A DNA stretch of 64,000 bases. Origin: Pseudoips prasinana (taxonomy: Eukaryota; Arthropoda; Insecta; Lepidoptera; Nolidae). The position numbers and the translations under genes were made by a program. The DNA lies in NCBI GenBank assembly GCA_951640165.1, contig OX621263.1, positions 8,934,001 through 8,998,000 of the forward strand, read 5' to 3'. A model generated the notes under the pieces. It was not told the origin of the DNA. It was given only the letters and a program-made list of their open reading frames with translations, and ran no database searches. How positions within the stretch are numbered: the stretch's first letter is position 1; every line of letters starts with the position of its first letter. This document shows positions 20,778-31,619 of the stretch, in pieces.

Positions 20778-21738
20778 ACTCACTGCAAGTAGAACATAAA
20801 AGTTATTAATTTTTAGTTATTGTATAAATTAATTAATTTCATTTAGATTAAAAATAATCTATTTTACAACCTTATTATAATATGACTAGCTGGTGCCCGC
20901 GACTTCGTCCGCGACAATTTTGAATGATTACCAATGTAACTACTTACTTCTAGCTTAATCTATAAAAAATACATTTAAAAGAAATAAGCAATATAAATTT
21001 AAGAAAACCTAACCTATAAATAACCTAGTTAAGAAATCTAAAGACTACTTTGCTACTGTTATTTAAAAAAAAGACCCGATATCATAAACCCAAAAATATC
21101 AAAGAATACATACCAATTGTCCTTAAGTAAAGTCAGTAAGTCAAATAAAGTAATATAATAATCAACGATGCATTAATCACAAAGGTAACTCCCTTTAGCT
21201 TAGGTTGGGACCACGGCATTGATAGGTCTAATATCACATTTTGTGAACGAAACCATAGCGCGATCTAAAACGATGATTACACCATCTACTAACAAAAATA
21301 TAAACTTGTAAAGCGGTAAAATTAAGATGTGGGCATATATTTTGGGTGAGATTTAGGCGATCATCTTTTGATTCAGTTTTGGACTACTTTTTACTTCAAG
21401 CATTTATTTATTTTAACCGATATGTCAAATGAGTTCTGTGATCTGAAACGATATAAACGCCATCTAGTTACAAAATTGTGAACTTGTAGATCAGTAAAAT
21501 TAAGATGATATTTTTTGGGTGCGATCATCTCGACACGAACAATTTATGCTACGCTAACTCGAATTTTGGGAAAATTACTTTTTTACCCCAATTTTATTAA
21601 ATTGACGTTTTTTTTAATATGTTATTAAAAATACCAAAAAAAGAAGTTACAAATCTTATAAAACGCTAAATCTTTACTTGGATGACAACAAACACGACAT
21701 TTAAGCAATAAGAAACGAAATTACATTCAATTGCAAAA
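20778..21738 (-). repeat. 961-bp tandem unit 1 with Helitron-like 3' end H2
   Basis: First of two direct copies with period 961 (for example CACTGCAAGT at 20781 and 21742). The minus strand ends in GCGGACGAAGTCGCGGGCAC followed by CAGCTAG|T at 20886, a Helitron-type hairpin plus CTAG. Block B continues TATGA|TATTT at this point, giving the empty A|T site. No coding capacity. Confidence 0.75.
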
Positions 21739-22681
21739 ACTCACTGCAAGTAGAACATAAAAGTTATTAATTTTTAGTTATTGTATAAATTAATTAATTT
21801 CATTTAGATTAAAAATAATCTATTTTACAACCTTATTATAATATGACTAGCTGGTGCCCGCGACTTCGTCCGCGACAATTTTGAATGATTACCAATGTAA
21901 CTACTTACTTCTAGCTTAATCTATAAAAAATACATTTAAAAGAAATAAGCAATATAAATTTAAGAAAACCTAACCTATAAATAACCTAGTTAAGAAATCT
22001 AAAGACTACTTTGCTACTGTTATTTAAAAAAAAGACCCGATATCATAAACCCAAAAATATCAAAGAATCATATCAATTGTCCTTAAGTAAAGTCAGTAAG
22101 TCAAATAAAGTAATATAATAATCAACGATGCATTAATCACAAAGGTAACTCCCTTTAGCTTAGGTTGGGACCACGGCATTGATAGGTCTAATATCACATT
22201 TTGTGAACGAAACCATAGCGCGATCTAAAACGATGATTACACCATTTACTAACAAAAATATAAACTTGTAAAGCGGTAAAATTAAGATGTGGGCATATAT
22301 TTTGGGTGAGATTTAGGCGATCATCTTTTGATTCAGTTTTGGACTACTTTTTACTTCAAGCATTTATTTATTTTAACCGATATGTCAAATGAGTTCTGCG
22401 ATCTGAAACGATATAAACGCCATCTAGTTACAAAATTGTGAACTTGTAGATCAGTAAAATTAAGATGATATTTTTTGGGTGCGATCATCTCGACACGAAC
22501 AATTTATGCTACGCTAACTCAAATTTTGGGAAAATTACTTTTTTACCCCAATTTCATTAAATTGACGTTTTTTTTAATATGTTATTAAAAATACCAAAAA
22601 AAGAAGTTAAAAATCTTATAAAACGCTAAATCTTTACTTGGATGACAACAAACACGACATTTTAAGCAATAAGAAACGAAT
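21739..22681 (-). repeat. 961-bp tandem unit 2
   Basis: Second direct copy; about eight differences from unit 1 seen by eye (for example ACCATCTAC/ACCATTTAC), so under 1 percent divergence. It ends where an RTE LINE sequence begins (TTTCTCTATTTTTTCTG). Unit 1 carries about 20 extra bases (ATTACATTCAATTGCAAAA) before the junction. Confidence 0.8.
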
Positions 22682-23858
22682 TTCTCTATTTTTTCTGTGT
22701 GGTGACGGCCTAAGAATATCACCACCCCATCTCATCCCGTGGGGGGACGTACAAGTCGTCCCGAGGGAAAAATATACACCAGAGAACGGGCAGCAGCGTT
22801 CTCCTGAGTACCATGTCCACCTTACTGCGATCGCCAACCCGTCTGCCAAGCGTGGCGATTATGGCAAATCCCCTCAAATGATGGACACAACCAAACCGCG
22901 GCCCCCAGTCCCCGGCAGCCCTGCTATTCCCAGCCGTGGTAACAGCCGTGGTTACGGCAGGGCAGGGGGTGCTAAGAATCCCCGGCAGATTCCGCGTTAC
23001 CAACACCGACGACCTCTGGCCCTGGCAACATATAACACACGTACACTGCGGTCCGACGAGAAGATAACCGAACTGGAGGAAGAATTGAGCAGGTTACATT
23101 GGGATATTGTAGGATTATCTGAAGTCCGAAGAGAGGGGGAGGACTCGATAATACTGAAATCCGGAAACCTGCTCTATTACCGGGAGGGTGAACAAATATC
23201 CCAAGGTGGTGTCGGGTTCATAGTCCACAAGTCCCTCGTGAACAACCTAGTGAAAATCGAGAGTGTGTCGACGAGGGTTGCGTACCTTATACTCAGAATC
23301 ACCAAGCGGTATTCGTTGAAGGTTATACAGGTATACGCACCCACTTCGACACACTCCGACGATGAAGTCGAGGTTATGTATGAGGACATATCCAGAGCCA
23401 TACATACCTCTAACTCCTATTTCACTGTGGTCATGGGGGACTTTAACGCGAATCTGGGCAAACGATTCGGTAATGAGCTGAGAGTGGGGCAATTTGGAAC
23501 TGGAGACCGGAACCCCCGGGGCGAAATGTTGGCCGACTTCATGGAGAAGGAGGGACTCTTTATGATGAATTCCTTCTTCAGGAAGCCGGATCACCGCAAA
23601 TGGACCTGGGTGAGCCCCGATGGTAAAACTAAAAATGAGATAGACTTTATCTTGTCGACGAGACGACAGATGTTCAATGATGTCTCCGTGATCAATGCGG
23701 TTAAAACCGGGAGCGATCACAGACTGGTCAGAGGCTCATTGAACCTTAATGTCAAACTCCAGAGGTCCCGACTGATAAAGTCTACGCTCCGACCTTTACC
23801 TATCCACGTCCAAAACCCCGAACCATTTCAGCTCGAACTGCAAAACCGTCTCGAATGC
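22682..23858 (+). pseudogene. RTE-clade LINE endonuclease fragment
   Basis: Open frame (from 22638, reading in from the upstream repeat) with a basic G/R/P-rich N-terminal region, then an AP endonuclease: LATYNTRTL (N), GLSEVRREGE (E), VGFIVHKSL, QVYAPTS, MGDFNANLG (D, N), EIDFIL and GSDHRLVRGSL (D-H). This is the endonuclease of RTE-type LINEs, often misannotated as craniofacial development protein 2-like. The frame is intact through residue about 405, where another repeat (GGACACACTCAATTTACCAC) cuts it off. The RT domain is missing. The start belongs to LINE 5' sequence also seen at 55482. Confidence 0.85.
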
Positions 23859-24067
23859 CGGGGGGCGGGACACACTCAATTTACCACTTTGGAAGTGTCT
23901 CTCGCACAAACTATTCAGTTTGGAAAAACATGATATTAGAAACTTCAATATCATTTTGGAAGACATATCCATAGTGATGATGATGATGTTACATACGGAC
24001 GGACAGACAGACAGACATGACGAATCTATAAGGGTTTAGTTTTTTGCCATTTGGCTACGGAACCCTA
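23859..24067 (-). mobile_element. GGGTTCCGTAG-family repeat, partial
   Basis: Reverse orientation relative to 52344-52950, sharing CCACTTTGGAAGTGTCTCTC, GATATTAGAAAC and the ACAGACAGACAGACATGACG...CTACGGAACCC end. It truncates the RTE endonuclease. Confidence 0.7.
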
Positions 24068-24235
24068 AAAATATTTTTGTTCGCAATTTTAAAAAAGAAC
24101 TATGTATTTTGAATTTATTTTCATGTTTGCTTTGATCGAGTACCGATTCTGACCAACCTTTTTGTTGCCTTTATACTCATCCTCCGAAATAAAACAAACC
24201 ACAAATGTGCGAATTGTGCTCTTTATAATAAATAA

Positions 24236-24543
24236 ATAATAAAATACATTTATTTGTCCTTCCACAAATTGTAACTTAAGGCTAGATTATAACTATGAAT
24301 ACTATTTACATTTGTGAAGGACTGGTGCCTGAAATAGGTGGCGAAAACCTGTGCCACAGGTCACCAGGCCACCCTCATGGAAAAGTAGTAGGTTACAGGT
24401 ACATAGGCTTAAAATTATAGTTCTAGCGAGAGAAGGGATGCAGAAGTATTTATGTGACAGTGTGTGGTGGTTGTGTGAATGTACGTGTGAAAGTAGAGAG
24501 TTGAGATGAGTCTGTATGTGTGGGAGTGTCTTTATATAAGTAC
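24236..24543 (-). mobile_element. Retroposed fragment with AATAAA-rich tail
   Basis: Not present in block A. The left end is ATAATAAATAAATAATAAAA (a reverse A-rich tail) and the rest has no recognisable protein. Probably the 3' end of an unidentified LINE or a SINE. Confidence 0.5.
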
Positions 24544-24754
24544 TATGCATATGCGTATACTTGGCTTTCGTATGGCGTAAAGCTACCTATAGGGGTAAAA
24601 GTACAGGAACACTTGCAATTTTTACTATGTATGCAAAAAAGACTCCGTCCGTAGTCTTGTAAGTATTGAGAACTCAAACTCCTGTAAACGTAAATTTTTG
24701 GAACATTGCATATTTACACGGCCCGCATTTTTAAACTACAAACATGTAGGTAAA

Positions 24755-25188
24755 TCACACTAATATTATAAATGCGAAAGCTTGTGACTGTGTGAGTGTG
24801 TAGGTATTTTTGTTACTTCTTCACGTCTAAACGGCTGGAGCGAGTTTAATAAAGTTTAGTACCTATGTACTTAGGGTCAGCGCAGACAGAGAGGAGCGAA
24901 GCGGAGAGGATTTTATTAAGGCACTAGAAAATCAACTTTAGAGCTATAGGAATAAAGTGTATATATGCTTGAACCTGACAAAATGCTCGCACAGTCTCGC
25001 GCATTGTAATGTTCAAGCATACATGCACTTTATTTAAATAATTTTAAAGTTGACTTTCTACTGCCTTAATAAAATCCTCTCCGCTGCGCTCCTCTCTGAC
25101 TGCGCTGGCCCTAAGCTGACACCCTGGATTAACACATAGGCTATAATTTATAAAGTTTAACGCGGGTAAAACCGCGGGGCACAGCTAG
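24755..25188 (+). mobile_element. Helitron-like element H3 (contains a MITE)
   Basis: Starts TCACACTAATATTATAAATG after A (24754) and ends GCGGGTAAAACCGC hairpin, GGGGCACAG, CTAG before T (25189). TC start, hairpin about 10 bases before CTAG, and A|T flanks fit a non-autonomous Helitron. MITE-E copy 2 lies inside. Confidence 0.75.
24871..25114. mobile_element. MITE-E, copy 2, nested in H3
   Basis: TTAGGGTCAGCGCAGACAGA to CTGCGCTGGCCCTAA, 244 bp; full palindrome-like arms. It splits the Helitron phrase TTTGG...GCTGACACCCTGG. Confidence 0.8.
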
Positions 25189-25392
25189 TATTACATAAAC
25201 ACAAATATTTTACGACGAAAGTACACATTGTTTACAGATATTTTATTGTATTTTACATGGATGCACACGTAAGAGTGTTTGCCAGTGTCAAGTAATTTGA
25301 TAAATCAAGTTATTTGCATATGAATTCCACATTATTCAGCGTTTTCGTCATTAATTCAACGTCAAGTAAAGTCCGCCATTTATTCCGTTAGC

Positions 25393-25599
25393 TTAAAGGG
25401 CGCAAAGCCACAAATGCGGGGAATATTTGAAAAATATGCCACTTTAAAAATATTTGAAAAATATGCCACTTAAAAACCATAGGTACACCATAATTAATTT
25501 ATGGTGTACCTATGGTTTTTAAGTGGCATATTTTTCAAATATTCCCCGCGTTTTTCGCTCATAACTCAAAATTTGATTTTGTGGCTTTGCGCCCTTTAA
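25393..25599. mobile_element. Hairpin element (AAAGGGCGCAAAGCCACAAA)
   Basis: Inverted ends AAAGGGCGCAAAGCCACAAA and TTTGTGGCTTTGCGCCCTTT. The inner arms ATTTGAAAAATATGCCACTT are themselves partly duplicated, and the centre is ACACCATAATTAATTTATGG. Absent from block A. Confidence 0.75.
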
Positions 25600-25826
25600 C
25601 CCAGTAAAGTAGTGGAGACTTTACTAGAGACTTCTCTATGGAATTTTGAAATCAACACGGAAAATCACAATTAGCGGCAATATGCCACTTCCGTTTTGTG
25701 TACGTTGTCGAAGACGTTTATGTTTAAAAATTCACCGCATTTACACGTAAACACTCGAATTTGGCCCAGTTTTAGAAAATGAAACAATGCCTCGATGTGT
25801 CTTTACCGCGTTGGTGCCAAAACCCC
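25600..25826 (-). repeat. Interspersed repeat with GGCGCCAACGCGG-type end, copy 3
   Basis: Matches block A 18470-18900 without the 188-bp insertion. The end GCGTTGGTGCCAAAACCCC directly adjoins MITE-E copy 3. Confidence 0.65.
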
Positions 25827-25967
25827 TTAGGGTCAGCGCAGACCGAGAGGAGCGCAGCGGAGAGGATTTTATTAAGGCACTAGAAAATCAACTTTAGAGC
25901 TATAGGAATAAAGAGCATATATGCTTGAACCTGACAAAATGCTCCTTGCACTTTATCCTGGCACTTG
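25827..25967. mobile_element. MITE-E, copy 3, truncated
   Basis: Left arm complete (TTAGGGTCAGCGCAGACCGA), centre reached at CTGACAAAATGCTCC, right arm mostly deleted. Confidence 0.7.
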
Positions 25968-26012
25968 CAGATAATATATAAATGCTTAGGCGCATTTTTA
26001 TATTATCTGCAT

Positions 26013-26206
26013 GGGCCAGCGCAGTCAGAGAGGAGCGCAGCGGAGAGGATTTTATTAAGGCACTAGAAAATCAACGTTAAAATTATTTAAATAAAGTGCA
26101 TGTATGCTTGAACATTATAACGCGCGAGACTGCGCGAGCATTTTGTCAGGTTCAAGCATATATGCACTTTATTTAATAATTTTAAAGTTGATTTTCTAGT
26201 GCCTTA
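26013..26206. mobile_element. MITE-E, copy 4, inverted and right-truncated
   Basis: Starts GGGCCAGCGCAGTCAGAGAG; the centre reads in the opposite direction (GAGCATTTTGTCAGG), and it stops at TAGTGCCTTA without the terminal 35 bp. Confidence 0.7.
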
Positions 26207-26330
26207 TTATATTATTATTATTGTTTCAATAACCATAAAGGTTAATCGCGTACGCGTAACACGTAATTAGCCAACCTTGTTTACTGGAGTAAACAAGGTT
26301 GGCTAATTAATAATAATAATAATTTCCTCT

Positions 26331-26700
26331 CGACCGAATTTCGGCCACGGCGGCCAGTCCCAATGGAGACTAGCCAATTGCGCAGGACATATTATAGTGC
26401 ACAAGTGTGTGCGCAAACACAGGGGCACTTTCTATTCCATCACTCTCATGATCCGATGGGACGACTAGCGACACGATCGGAAAGAGAACAGGTACAGGAC
26501 CGACGGCTTTACGTGCTCTCCGAGGCACGGGGGTGTAATACCGCCAACTCCCTGACTTCGGGTCGATACTGAGAAATTTCTTTTTACGGAAAAATCCCAA
26601 AATCACTTTTTGGCTCGACCCGTTGCCTCGTTGGTCTAGTGGTAGCATGTTTAACCGCAGGTAATGAAGTCCTGGGTTAGCTAATTATGATGATACGCAA
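26331..26700 (-). mobile_element. SINE-A, rearranged copy in block B
   Basis: Near-identical to 19262-19640, including the inverted tRNA-like head (TTGGTCTAGTGGTAGC at 26630). Confidence 0.7.
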
Positions 26701-26726
26701 GTTTAAAACTAAATACTAAGGAACAG

Positions 26727-26852
26727 GTACACACGGCCACACAACAAGATATAATTTCCAGTATAAGCAGATCTCACGTTGTATAGAATTTCCATACAAT
26801 GACAGGTCAGCTTATATTGGAAATGTATAGCTTGATATGTAGCCGTGCGTAC
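26727..26852. mobile_element. MITE-D, uninterrupted copy
   Basis: GTACACACGGCCACACAACA to GATATGTAGCCGTGCGTAC. Serves as the empty site for the Helitron-like insertion in block A. Confidence 0.75.
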
Positions 26853-27061
26853 TAAATTATACATAGCGACATTTAAACAATTAATGGGTCACACAAATAG
26901 CACGGCGACCACCTTATCCACTGCGTCACACGTGCAAACAATTTGGTGATTTGTGCCCGACAACTTAAAGAACTTAATCATCAAACGGGTACAGTATGTG
27001 CTGGATCTAATTATTAAGTTCTTCAAGTTTACTGCATAATGAATTTAATTAATTAACATTA

Positions 27062-27221
27062 AACATCATCATCATCAGAAACAAGCCCACAGCTGGACAA
27101 AGGCCTCCCCCAAAGATCTCCACAACTGCCTGCCCGCATCCAACGACTTCCAGCGACCATCACAATATCAGCGATCCATCTTCATGACATCCATGCCAAA
27201 GCGTTTCCAGGGGCTATACGG
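27062..27221 (-). mobile_element. RTE-clade LINE 3' end (block B)
   Basis: Same fragment as 20312-20478, with ATCATCATCATC at the left and the palindromic MITE at the right. Confidence 0.75.
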
Positions 27222-27435
27222 GCTAAGTCGCCGAACATCGTTTTCGTGAATGGCGTTCAAATAAATAAAGATTAAAAATGACTTAATCAATCGTTTAATC
27301 GGCTTCAACGTTGACAATCGATTCCGGACCATTTATGACGGCACATGTGGTATCCGATTTAACGATTGATTAAGTCATTTTTAACCTTTATTTATTTGAA
27401 CGCCATTCACGAAAACGATGTTCGGCGACTTAGCC
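27222..27435. mobile_element. Palindromic MITE (TTTGAACGCC family), block B copy
   Basis: Nearly identical to 20479-20693; outer arm here GGCTAAGTCGCCGAACATCG restores better pairing. Confidence 0.8.
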
Positions 27436-27731
27436 GGTAGAGCCCCAGTCCAGAAGCTGGAAGACATCTTCCAATGCAGCGGTAAAAGTTTCGGAGATAT
27501 AACATCTCCCTGTCTGACGACTCACTGCAAGTAGAACATAAAAGTTATTAATTTTTAGTTATTGTATAAATTAATTAATTTCATTTAGATTAAAAATAAT
27601 CTATTTTACAACCTTATTATAATATGATATTTATAAAAAAGCCATTTATAAAAATATGTAAAGCACACTGTTGTCTGTGTACAACAACACGACATACTGA
27701 TGTATGTAAGTTTCTCTTTTAGGTTTAATAC

Positions 27732-27856
27732 GTGTACGGCTACATATCAAGCTATACATTTCCAATATAAGCTGACCTCTCATTGTATGGAAATCCTACA
27801 CAACGCGGGATCAGCTTGTACTGGAAATGTATAGCTGGATATGTAGCCGTGTGTAC
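27732..27856. mobile_element. MITE-D, near-palindromic copy
   Basis: About 60-bp inverted arms from GTGTACGGCTACATATCAAG to CTGGATATGTAGCCGTGTGT, with AGCTGACCTCTCATTGTATG in the arm. The best-preserved member of the family here. Confidence 0.85.
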
Positions 27857-28462
27857 ATAGCTTTTAATAATTATCATTTAGTTAATGTTGTGTTTACCTT
27901 TAATTTAGATGCATGTGTGATCACCTTAATACAATGTTGTGTAATAATGTTAAACATGTATTTAGTTGGTAAGCCTTAATTAAATAAATAATAATAATAA
28001 TAAGTAATATAACTAGTTAAATATAAAATATTGTCTAAAATGCTAATGTCACTTTGCATCCATTGAAATAAAAACTTCCATTGTATTTATATTTTCTCAC
28101 TTCACAAAAACAAAAAGAGATGGCGCTCATTGAAAAAGTGATATTAATACTTTGTCCATAAATCTTTTTGTTCATGGTCTAAAGACACCATCCCTAAGCC
28201 ATAATTACAAAGTTATGTGCAATTCATGTTAGTGTGAAGATATTTGTCTTTTTCTGTAAATATTTGTATGCCGTTAGGAGATTCCATAAATTCTTAGTTC
28301 CTACAAAAACGGTCTTTATAGGTTACGCGCCATAAATATTTGACAGTTACTTTTTTTATAGGAAGTTAATTGATGTTGCCATAAACAAAAATTCGTATAG
28401 TGTCGGTAGAAATATAATGCGAGGTTTTGTATTTTTTTTTCACAACTAAATCGGCAAAGATG
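27857..28462. other. AT-rich stretch without recognised genes
   Basis: TAATAATAATAA near 27985 could be a retroelement tail. Otherwise no family, frame or RNA gene seen. Confidence 0.35.
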
Positions 28463-28685
28463 CTTTTAACTTACCTGATGGTACATCATTACTGTAGTCT
28501 AGGACTCTTGCCACTCATTGTGACGTTGCTAACCTTCCAAGGAGGGGTCATTGATGAGCTCAGACGCAGGGCTGTACGATACTTAATCGTGCAACGTAGG
28601 TATATGGGTGATATTTTTCCCAATCGACCTGTTCTACCAAGTTCTAGCGAAACTATCATTGAGCGCATTCCTGTGGAAACAAAAC
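28463..28685 (-). other. Exon-like or LINE-derived minus-strand segment
   Basis: On the minus strand TTTTGTTTCCACAG (acceptor-like, near 28676) and CATCAG|GTAAGT (donor-like, near 28473) bound an open stretch encoding MRSMIVSLELGRTGRLGKIS... to SGKSPRLQ, then TAA shortly before the donor. The phrase CCTAGACTACAGTAATGATG...CCATCAGGTAAG is reminiscent of a common lepidopteran repeat. Either a 3'-terminal exon or a repeat piece; unresolved. Confidence 0.3.
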
Positions 28686-29560
28686 AATACAAAACTCATC
28701 AAAATAAAAATATGGTATTCTCTTATTTCCTTCTTTAAAAGAGGTAGGTAGTCTTTATAATGTAGTTGGTTTCAATCTCTTGTAGTCTTGTTTATCTTCA
28801 GTCTCTTGTAGTCTTATTTGCTAGATGGCTTAAGCCCCCTCTCACCTCTGTTGTCCGGTACCGCAGTGAAATCCTCCTAGTTAGTGAACTGTAAATTTCA
28901 TGTTAAAAAAAGATGCCAAAGGAGTTTCATTAATGTTTGATTTAAAAATCCAAACATCCCAAGAACGAACTAATTAAGCAATCGTTCCACAACCTCATAC
29001 TGGAGCAATTTAGACAGTTTAGAGGCGCCAGCGCATACCAGAGTCAAATATGCGGAAACGGGGAGTGCGGACTTGTCAAATATTTTTGTGGCATTTAGGG
29101 TTCGGTGTCATGTGTGAAATATTACTGACGATTCTGCCTTTAACACTACGAAAACTAATTAAAACGTCATTCTGTCTCTCTCCAATAATACTATACTAGC
29201 TCGTATGAAAAGAGTAGGAGATCGTACTGCAACTGTCAAGTGAAACTGCTTGTAAAACGTGCACCAATTATGCTCACTGGACTAATAATTGGTCTACAAG
29301 GTGTAACGTATCGCTTATTCCCCACAGTAAAAGTATTCGTACCAAAACATAATTGACGCAGCTAAATATTCACTGTCCTTTTCATAAGAGCTATGTTAGA
29401 CGAAGAAGAGGATGACGGTGCTTACACCGGCATTCCATGAAAGTCTTGAAAGTTATGAGGAAGATTGGGGTTTTGTTATGGACGTGACGACATGGGTTTA
29501 GGTTTTCATATTTTACTTTAATAACTATTTGTTAAACTATTATGAAATAATGAAATTTAT
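28686..29560. other. Stretch without recognised genes
   Basis: Contains CTTGTAGTCTT repeated twice (28779 and 28806) and CTCTGTTGTCCGGTACCGCAG, which resembles a retroelement 3' region at 56175. No gene. Confidence 0.35.
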
Positions 29561-30085
29561 TCAGCACTTGGGTATTAACATACACTTGTACTTGTCAAGT
29601 TCAAAATGCAGTACACAAACATAGTCGAACATAGTATAAAAATTACAAAAATATAATTAGTCTAAAAAAAATAATCTATTATTTTGAAATTTAGTTGTAC
29701 AATAATAAAATTAAAGAATTAAAGGCAATGAGCATTTGGCTAGCGCAGAAGGCTCTTAACCAGTAGCTTATATTAAACGATTAATACCCGAGGCCACCCT
29801 TTTAGGGTTCGGGCCACAGCTCAGGGGCCGCTGAAGCAAAAGGACAGAATTCTAAGAGAGGGTGTGATCAGTTGCACGGGATCACCAATGACGTGTTAAG
29901 GGGCCAAAGCGATCCTCGCCGCTGAGAAGCCTACCCTAGCTAACCTGCGGCTTTCTCTAGCTACCTAGGTGGACGACCCGGAGAAGAAAGCCACAAAGAA
30001 ACTCCGTTAATGTTATGTTATGAATTATATGAATTATGTTATGTATTGGTGTTATGACAATAAAGAGTATTTTACTTTACTTATC
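29561..30085 (+). mobile_element. Probable LINE 3'-untranslated end
   Basis: A GC-richer non-coding segment (GAGGCCACCCTTTTAGGGTT..., GCTACCTAGGTGGACGACCC) ends with GACAATAAAGAGTATTTTAC and TTTACTTA, a polyadenylation-type retroelement tail. Family not identified. Confidence 0.4.
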
Positions 30086-30913
30086 TCCCGGTTCTAACCA
30101 CCTTACTAATAAAAACATTGAATCGCAGACACACACTCAACTGAACGAAGTCGTTTGGCACACACAAACAATGATTTTCGAGTAAGGAGGTAACTGAAGA
30201 GAAGTAGTGTCAATTCGGACTTATTTCTAGATTATTTTGAATCTAAGGTAAAGGTCTATGGCTGTAAAAAAGTTTCGGCTGTTCACGGGCGCGGGAAAGG
30301 ACTGTAACTTTATTTTATAAAGCCGCCTTGTTTCAAGAATTGATTTTAACGTTTTAAGTATATATAAAAAAATAGTTGGTGAAGAATTGAAAGGATGTTT
30401 GTTACTCTTTCACGCCAAAACTAGCAAACGGATTTTGATGAATATAATTTTGATTGATAGTTATATACTTACCTTCCAAATGACACATAAGCTATAATAT
30501 TTATCAAGATTAACGCGGTTGAACCACGGCGTAGTATTTAAATAAATTGTACATACATTATGTAGACTCTACTACGACTCGGAAATAGGGTTGTAACTAA
30601 TACGGAACCAATTTAAAATCGACTGCAACCCATCATTCTTCACTGCGACATCACGCATTCATCATAGACAAAAAAAGAAAAAAAAAACAAGCGCCGCCGC
30701 CGCTCCCTAATTATGACAATATACGTCGGAAATATGAAAAGGTGATGGAACCCTTTTTTTTTTTTTAATTTATTGCCCGAATTATAGTTTACATTTGTTT
30801 TAAGATTAAAACGTTTTTGTTGGGAAGTTGGAATCGTATAGTGAATAACATCTTGGTCGAATTTTGGCTATAAGAACAAGAAGTACACTTTATTGCATAA
30901 GGAATATAAATAA
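30086..30913. other. Stretch without recognised genes
   Basis: A-run plus GCCGCCGCCGC near 30690 and a T-run at 30752-30766. No repeat family or gene identified. Confidence 0.35.
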
Positions 30914-31372
30914 CTAGCTGTGCCCCACGGTTTTACCCGCGTTAAACTTTATAAATTATCGCCTATGTGTTTATCCAGGGTGTCAACTAACTCCATACCA
31001 AATTTTATTAAAACGACGGTCACCGTAGCCTAGTTGGTAGTGCTCCTGCCTACGAAGCTGGTGGTCCTGGGTTCGAATCCCGGTAAGTGCAAATGGTTGT
31101 GTGATGAGCACGAATATTTGTTTCTGAGTCATGGATGTTTTCTATGTATTTAAGTATTTATCTATCTATATAAGTATGTATAACGTCGCCTGGTACCCAT
31201 AGTAAAAGCTTTGCTTAGTTTGGGGCTAGGATGATCTGTGTGAAGTTGTCCCTAGATATTACTAGATATATTATTATTAGATATTAGAAAATCGCTCCAG
31301 CCGTTCTGACGTGAAGAAGTAACAATCAGCACTCACACACTCACAAAATTTCACCTTAATAATAGTGTGGTA
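30914..31372 (-). mobile_element. Helitron-like element H4, split by a SINE
   Basis: Plus strand begins A|CTAGCTGTGCCCCACGG (the CTAG end on the minus strand) and reaches TAATAGTGTGG at the right. The phrase ATTTTATTAAAA...TCGCTCCAGCCGTT is interrupted by the SINE at 31014-31287. Confidence 0.65.
31014..31287 (+). mobile_element. tRNA-derived SINE-M
   Basis: tRNA-like head with A box TAGCCTAGTTGG and B box GGTTCGAATCC (31070-31080). Body ATGAGCACGAATATTTG, GGATGTTTTCTATGTATTTA, GTCGCCTGGTACCCATAG, ending GCTTTGCTTAGTTTGGGGCT and a TTATTATTAG tail. Metulj-type lepidopteran SINE layout. Other copies: 37653-37907, 39592-39800, 40046-40262, 58571-58775 and 60696-60918. Confidence 0.85.
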
Positions 31373-31619
31373 ATGCATAAAACAATATTTTGCAATTGGC
31401 GGCCTTATCACTAAAAGCGATCTCTTCCTGGCAACCTATTTGCGTTGGATGGACCAGAATTCAATATCAATGGATAATAATAAGTAGCAAAAGGTACGAA
31501 TTTATTGGATATAAGGAAAGATTCTTACTTACTTATATATACATATATAAATATGTAATCCACAGTTATTTCAACGCGTATCTGATGTTGTTAAACGAAA
31601 TAGACGCACACATAACAAT

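Larger units (their letters stand above)
17820..20885. repeat. Paralogous block A
   Basis: Collinear with block B (24068-27626), sharing in order GCTTGGCTTTCGTATGG, CCTGTAAACGTAAATTT, TTGCCAGTGTCAAGTAATTT, a GGCGCCAACGCGG-type repeat, a TTAGGGTCAGCGC MITE, a hairpin, SINE-A, MITE-D, an RTE tail and a palindromic MITE. Similarity is very high from about 19175 onward and lower before. Block-specific insertions: about 18080-18205, 18530-18717 and 19769-20077. Confidence 0.75.
24068..27626. repeat. Paralogous block B
   Basis: Collinear partner of block A. Block-specific insertions: 24236-24543 (A-tailed retroposed fragment in reverse), 24755-25188 (Helitron-like), 25393-25599 (hairpin element) and 26013-26206 (MITE-E). 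From about 26220 to 27626 it is nearly identical to 19175-20885, apart from H1, which block A alone has. Confidence 0.75.

Noticed and set aside
22638..22720. Start of the RTE endonuclease at 22638 as a true N-terminus
   Set aside because: The first codons lie in the tandem-repeat unit upstream; the frame merely reads through the junction.
31014..31100. tRNA gene
   Set aside because: The tRNA-like head is followed by a fixed SINE body and occurs in many copies.
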